DNA of 6,540 nucleotides from Actinomycetes bacterium. Its GTDB lineage: Bacteria; Actinomycetota; Acidimicrobiia; Acidimicrobiales; RAAP-2. The notes under the pieces are model-generated. The model made no database searches. It was not told where the DNA came from and saw only the letters and a program-made list of their open reading frames with translations. The stretch's first letter is position 1. Each line of letters starts with the position of its first letter. Location: positions 1-6,540 of the forward strand of contig JAJXTB010000128.1 of assembly GCA_021784205.1 (NCBI GenBank), read 5' to 3'. Made by a program: the position numbers and the translations under genes. Below, piece by piece: positions 5,056-6,540 of the stretch.

Positions 5056-6075
5056 GTGAGCACGTCCGTTGACGCGTTGGGAACCACCGTCAAGAGCCAA
5101 TCGCGAGTGCGCCGCGTCGTGACGAATCAGCAGTTCGTGCTCTTCGTCGTCCTGATCGCGCTCATCCTGTTCTTCGCCTCGCGCAACTCGCTGTTCTTTC
5201 GCGTCGGCGAGTTCTCGAACCTCTTCACCGACTTCAGTGGTCTCGTCTTGATCGCGCTGGCCGAGACCTACGTCATCGTCGCCGGGGGGATCGACCTCGC
5301 GGTGGGATCGACGGCCGCCGTGTCGGGCGTGGTGGCCGCCGGCTGGATCCAGCCACTTGTGAACCACGGCGTGAATCAGGCCGTCATCCTGCTCGTGGGC
5401 ACGCTCGCCTGCGCCGTCGTCGGCGCGCTGGCCGGCGGGCTGAGCGCCCTGCTGATCACCGCCTTCGATCTCGTGCCCTTCGTCGCCACGCTCGTGACCT
5501 ACAGCGTCGGGGCCGGACTCGCGTTGGTCATCTCACACGGCGCGCCCGTCGGGTACAACCCCGGCGCCATCTACTGGAGCGCCTCGGGCATCGGTATGAT
5601 CACCTGGCTGGTCGCCATCGTGCTCGTCGTGGCCGTCGTCTTGGGCGTGGTGTTGCACCTCACGGTCTACGGGCGCTACAACTTCGCCATCGGATCCAAC
5701 GAGTTCGCCGCTCGCGCGGCGGGCATCGCCGTGAGGCGCCACCTCATCTCGGTCTACGTACTCGCCGGCGTGCTCGCTGGCTTGACTGGCATGTTCTTCT
5801 ACATTCGCTCCGGATCGGGAGCCGCGACCACGGGCGTCACGAACTCGGCCAATCTCGTCGCCATCGCGGCCGTGGTCATCGGCGGGGCGTCGCTCACCGG
5901 CGGCGTCGGGCGCTGGGCCGGCACCATGCTCGGGGCCGCCGTCCTGACCGTGGTGAGCGACGGACTGATCTTCATCAACGTCCCGCCGACCTGGATCCAG
6001 GTGGTGGTCGGGGCGCTCATCGCGGTGGCGGCCCTGCTACAGAGCTTCCGCCGACGTTCGAGGAGGGTGACGTGA
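5056..6075 (+). CDS. Sugar ABC importer permease, RbsC/AraH family (BPD_transp_2)
   Basis: This 339-residue integral membrane protein forms the channel of the importer, probably as a homodimer. A basic N-terminal stretch (about residues 13-23) precedes roughly nine or ten hydrophobic segments, near 27-41, 62-78, 85-98, 109-133, 140-160, 181-202, 230-250, 265-283, 290-308 and 311-328. Family signatures include AGGIDLAVGS (76-85), the cytoplasmic coupling segment AIGSNEFAARAAGI (211-224) that meets the ATPase, YVLAGVLAGL, and AIAAVVIGGASLTGGVG (269-285). The C-terminus is strongly basic (FRRRSRRVT), in line with a cytoplasmic end. The start is the GTG behind AAAGGAG. The last codons hold the next gene's ribosome binding site, and the stop overlaps the ATPase start by 4 bases, so the two are translationally coupled. 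Substrate specificity cannot be read from this subunit. Confidence 0.93.
   Translation: MSTSVDALGTTVKSQSRVRRVVTNQQFVLFVVLIALILFFASRNSLFFRVGEFSNLFTDFSGLVLIALAETYVIVAGGIDLAVGSTAAVSGVVAAGWIQPLVNHGVNQAVILLVGTLACAVVGALAGGLSALLITAFDLVPFVATLVTYSVGAGLALVISHGAPVGYNPGAIYWSASGIGMITWLVAIVLVVAVVLGVVLHLTVYGRYNFAIGSNEFAARAAGIAVRRHLISVYVLAGVLAGLTGMFFYIRSGSGAATTGVTNSANLVAIAAVVIGGASLTGGVGRWAGTMLGAAVLTVVSDGLIFINVPPTWIQVVVGALIAVAALLQSFRRRSRRVT
6061..6067 (+). promoter_or_regulatory. Ribosome binding site of the ATPase gene inside the permease gene
   Basis: AGGAGGG lies in the last codons of the permease and ends 4 bases before the GTG at 6072. With the GTGA start/stop overlap, it indicates coupled translation. 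Confidence 0.75.
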
Positions 6076-6540
6076 CCGTCGCCGACGAGCGCACGCCCGT
6101 ACTGGAACTACGCAACATCACGCTGCACTACGGCTCGGTCGAGGCGCTCCACGACGTGAGCATTCGGTCCTACGCGGGCGAGGTCATCGGGCTCGTCGGG
6201 GACAACGGGGCGGGCAAATCGTCGCTGATCAAGGTGATCTCGGGGGTGAACACCGCTGACTCGGGCGAGGTCATCGTCGACGGGGTTCGACGACACTGGC
6301 GCTCGCCGCACGACTCGATGGCGGCGGGCATCGAGACCCTGTATCAGGACTCGGGCCTCGCCCCCGATCTGTCGATCGGCTCGAATATCTTCCTCGGGCG
6401 TGAGAAGCGTCGAAGCGGGCTGCTCGGTCGGCTGGGGTTCGTCGACCAGCGGGCGATGGAGAAAGAGGCGCTTGAACAGCTCGCGCGCGTCGGCATCACC
6501 ATTCCCGCGACCCAGCGGACCGTCTCGGAACTCTCGGGCG
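6072..6540 (+). CDS. Sugar ABC importer ATPase, FrcA/RbsA type (N-terminal part; 3' end outside window)
   Basis: This is the ATP-hydrolysing subunit that powers sugar import on the cytoplasmic side of the membrane. The first 156 residues are visible. They show an aromatic A-loop region (Y20), Walker A GDNGAGKSS (residues 43-51), the Q-loop glutamine in ETLYQD (Q92), and an LSIGSNIFLGRE segment (100-111) typical of the carbohydrate-uptake 2 class. The window ends in SELSG, at the start of the LSGGQ signature, so Walker B, the D-loop and the H-loop are not seen. From memory, the GDNGAGKSSLIK, AGIETLYQ and FLGRE pattern is closest to the single-domain fructose ATPase FrcA. A tandem-domain RbsA-like protein of about 500 residues cannot be excluded. 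The start is a GTG in a 4-base overlap with the permease stop, behind AGGAGGG. Confidence 0.93.
   Translation, partial: MTVADERTPVLELRNITLHYGSVEALHDVSIRSYAGEVIGLVGDNGAGKSSLIKVISGVNTADSGEVIVDGVRRHWRSPHDSMAAGIETLYQDSGLAPDLSIGSNIFLGREKRRSGLLGRLGFVDQRAMEKEALEQLARVGITIPATQRTVSELSG

Overview
The window is high-GC DNA (clearly above 60% G+C in the genes, strongly biased to G/C at third codon positions). It has GTG starts, strong AGGAGG-type ribosome binding sites and TAnnnT-type -10 elements. Together with the protein types this suggests a high-GC Gram-positive, probably an actinobacterium. No ribosomal RNA or similar marker is present, so the lineage is inferred. All supported genes lie on the + strand.

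Layout. (1) Bases 2-526 are the 3' end of a class II lysyl-tRNA synthetase gene (lysS), followed by a possible terminator hairpin. (2) A 200-base, AT-richer gap holds a plausible promoter and a short direct-repeat cluster. (3) Bases 727-1602 encode a divergent DapB (dihydrodipicolinate reductase) family oxidoreductase with an unusual Arg-rich C-terminal tail. (4) A 228-base gap contains two inverted repeats and a possible extended -10 promoter. (5) Bases 1831-2721 encode a ROK-family sugar kinase of the fructokinase type. (6) Bases 2809-3870 encode a LacI-family repressor. (7) A good promoter (TTGACA-N17-TAGGGT) overlaps the repressor's stop codon and carries a LacI-type palindromic operator over its -35 box. 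It drives an ABC sugar importer: a secreted substrate-binding protein (3956-4975), a permease (5056-6075) and an ATPase (6072 to the right edge, cut at the LSGG signature). A perfect 17-bp inverted repeat separates the binding-protein gene from the permease gene.

How the genes fit together. The binding protein, permease and ATPase form a CUT2/ribose-fructose-type importer. The ATPase start most resembles the fructose-type (FrcA-like) proteins. The ROK kinase would phosphorylate the imported hexose, fructose being the best guess. The LacI protein is the likely local repressor, relieved by the imported sugar or a derivative. The intergenic hairpin probably lets the binding protein be made in excess over the membrane and ATPase subunits. 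The DapB-like gene has no clear link to sugar uptake and has its own leader. lysS is a housekeeping neighbour.

The window is mostly an ordinary sugar-uptake locus. I do not see evidence of a wholly new system. The points most worth checking are the LacI operator-promoter overlap, the perfect hairpin, the divergent DapB-like protein with its tail, and the binding protein's lack of a lipobox.
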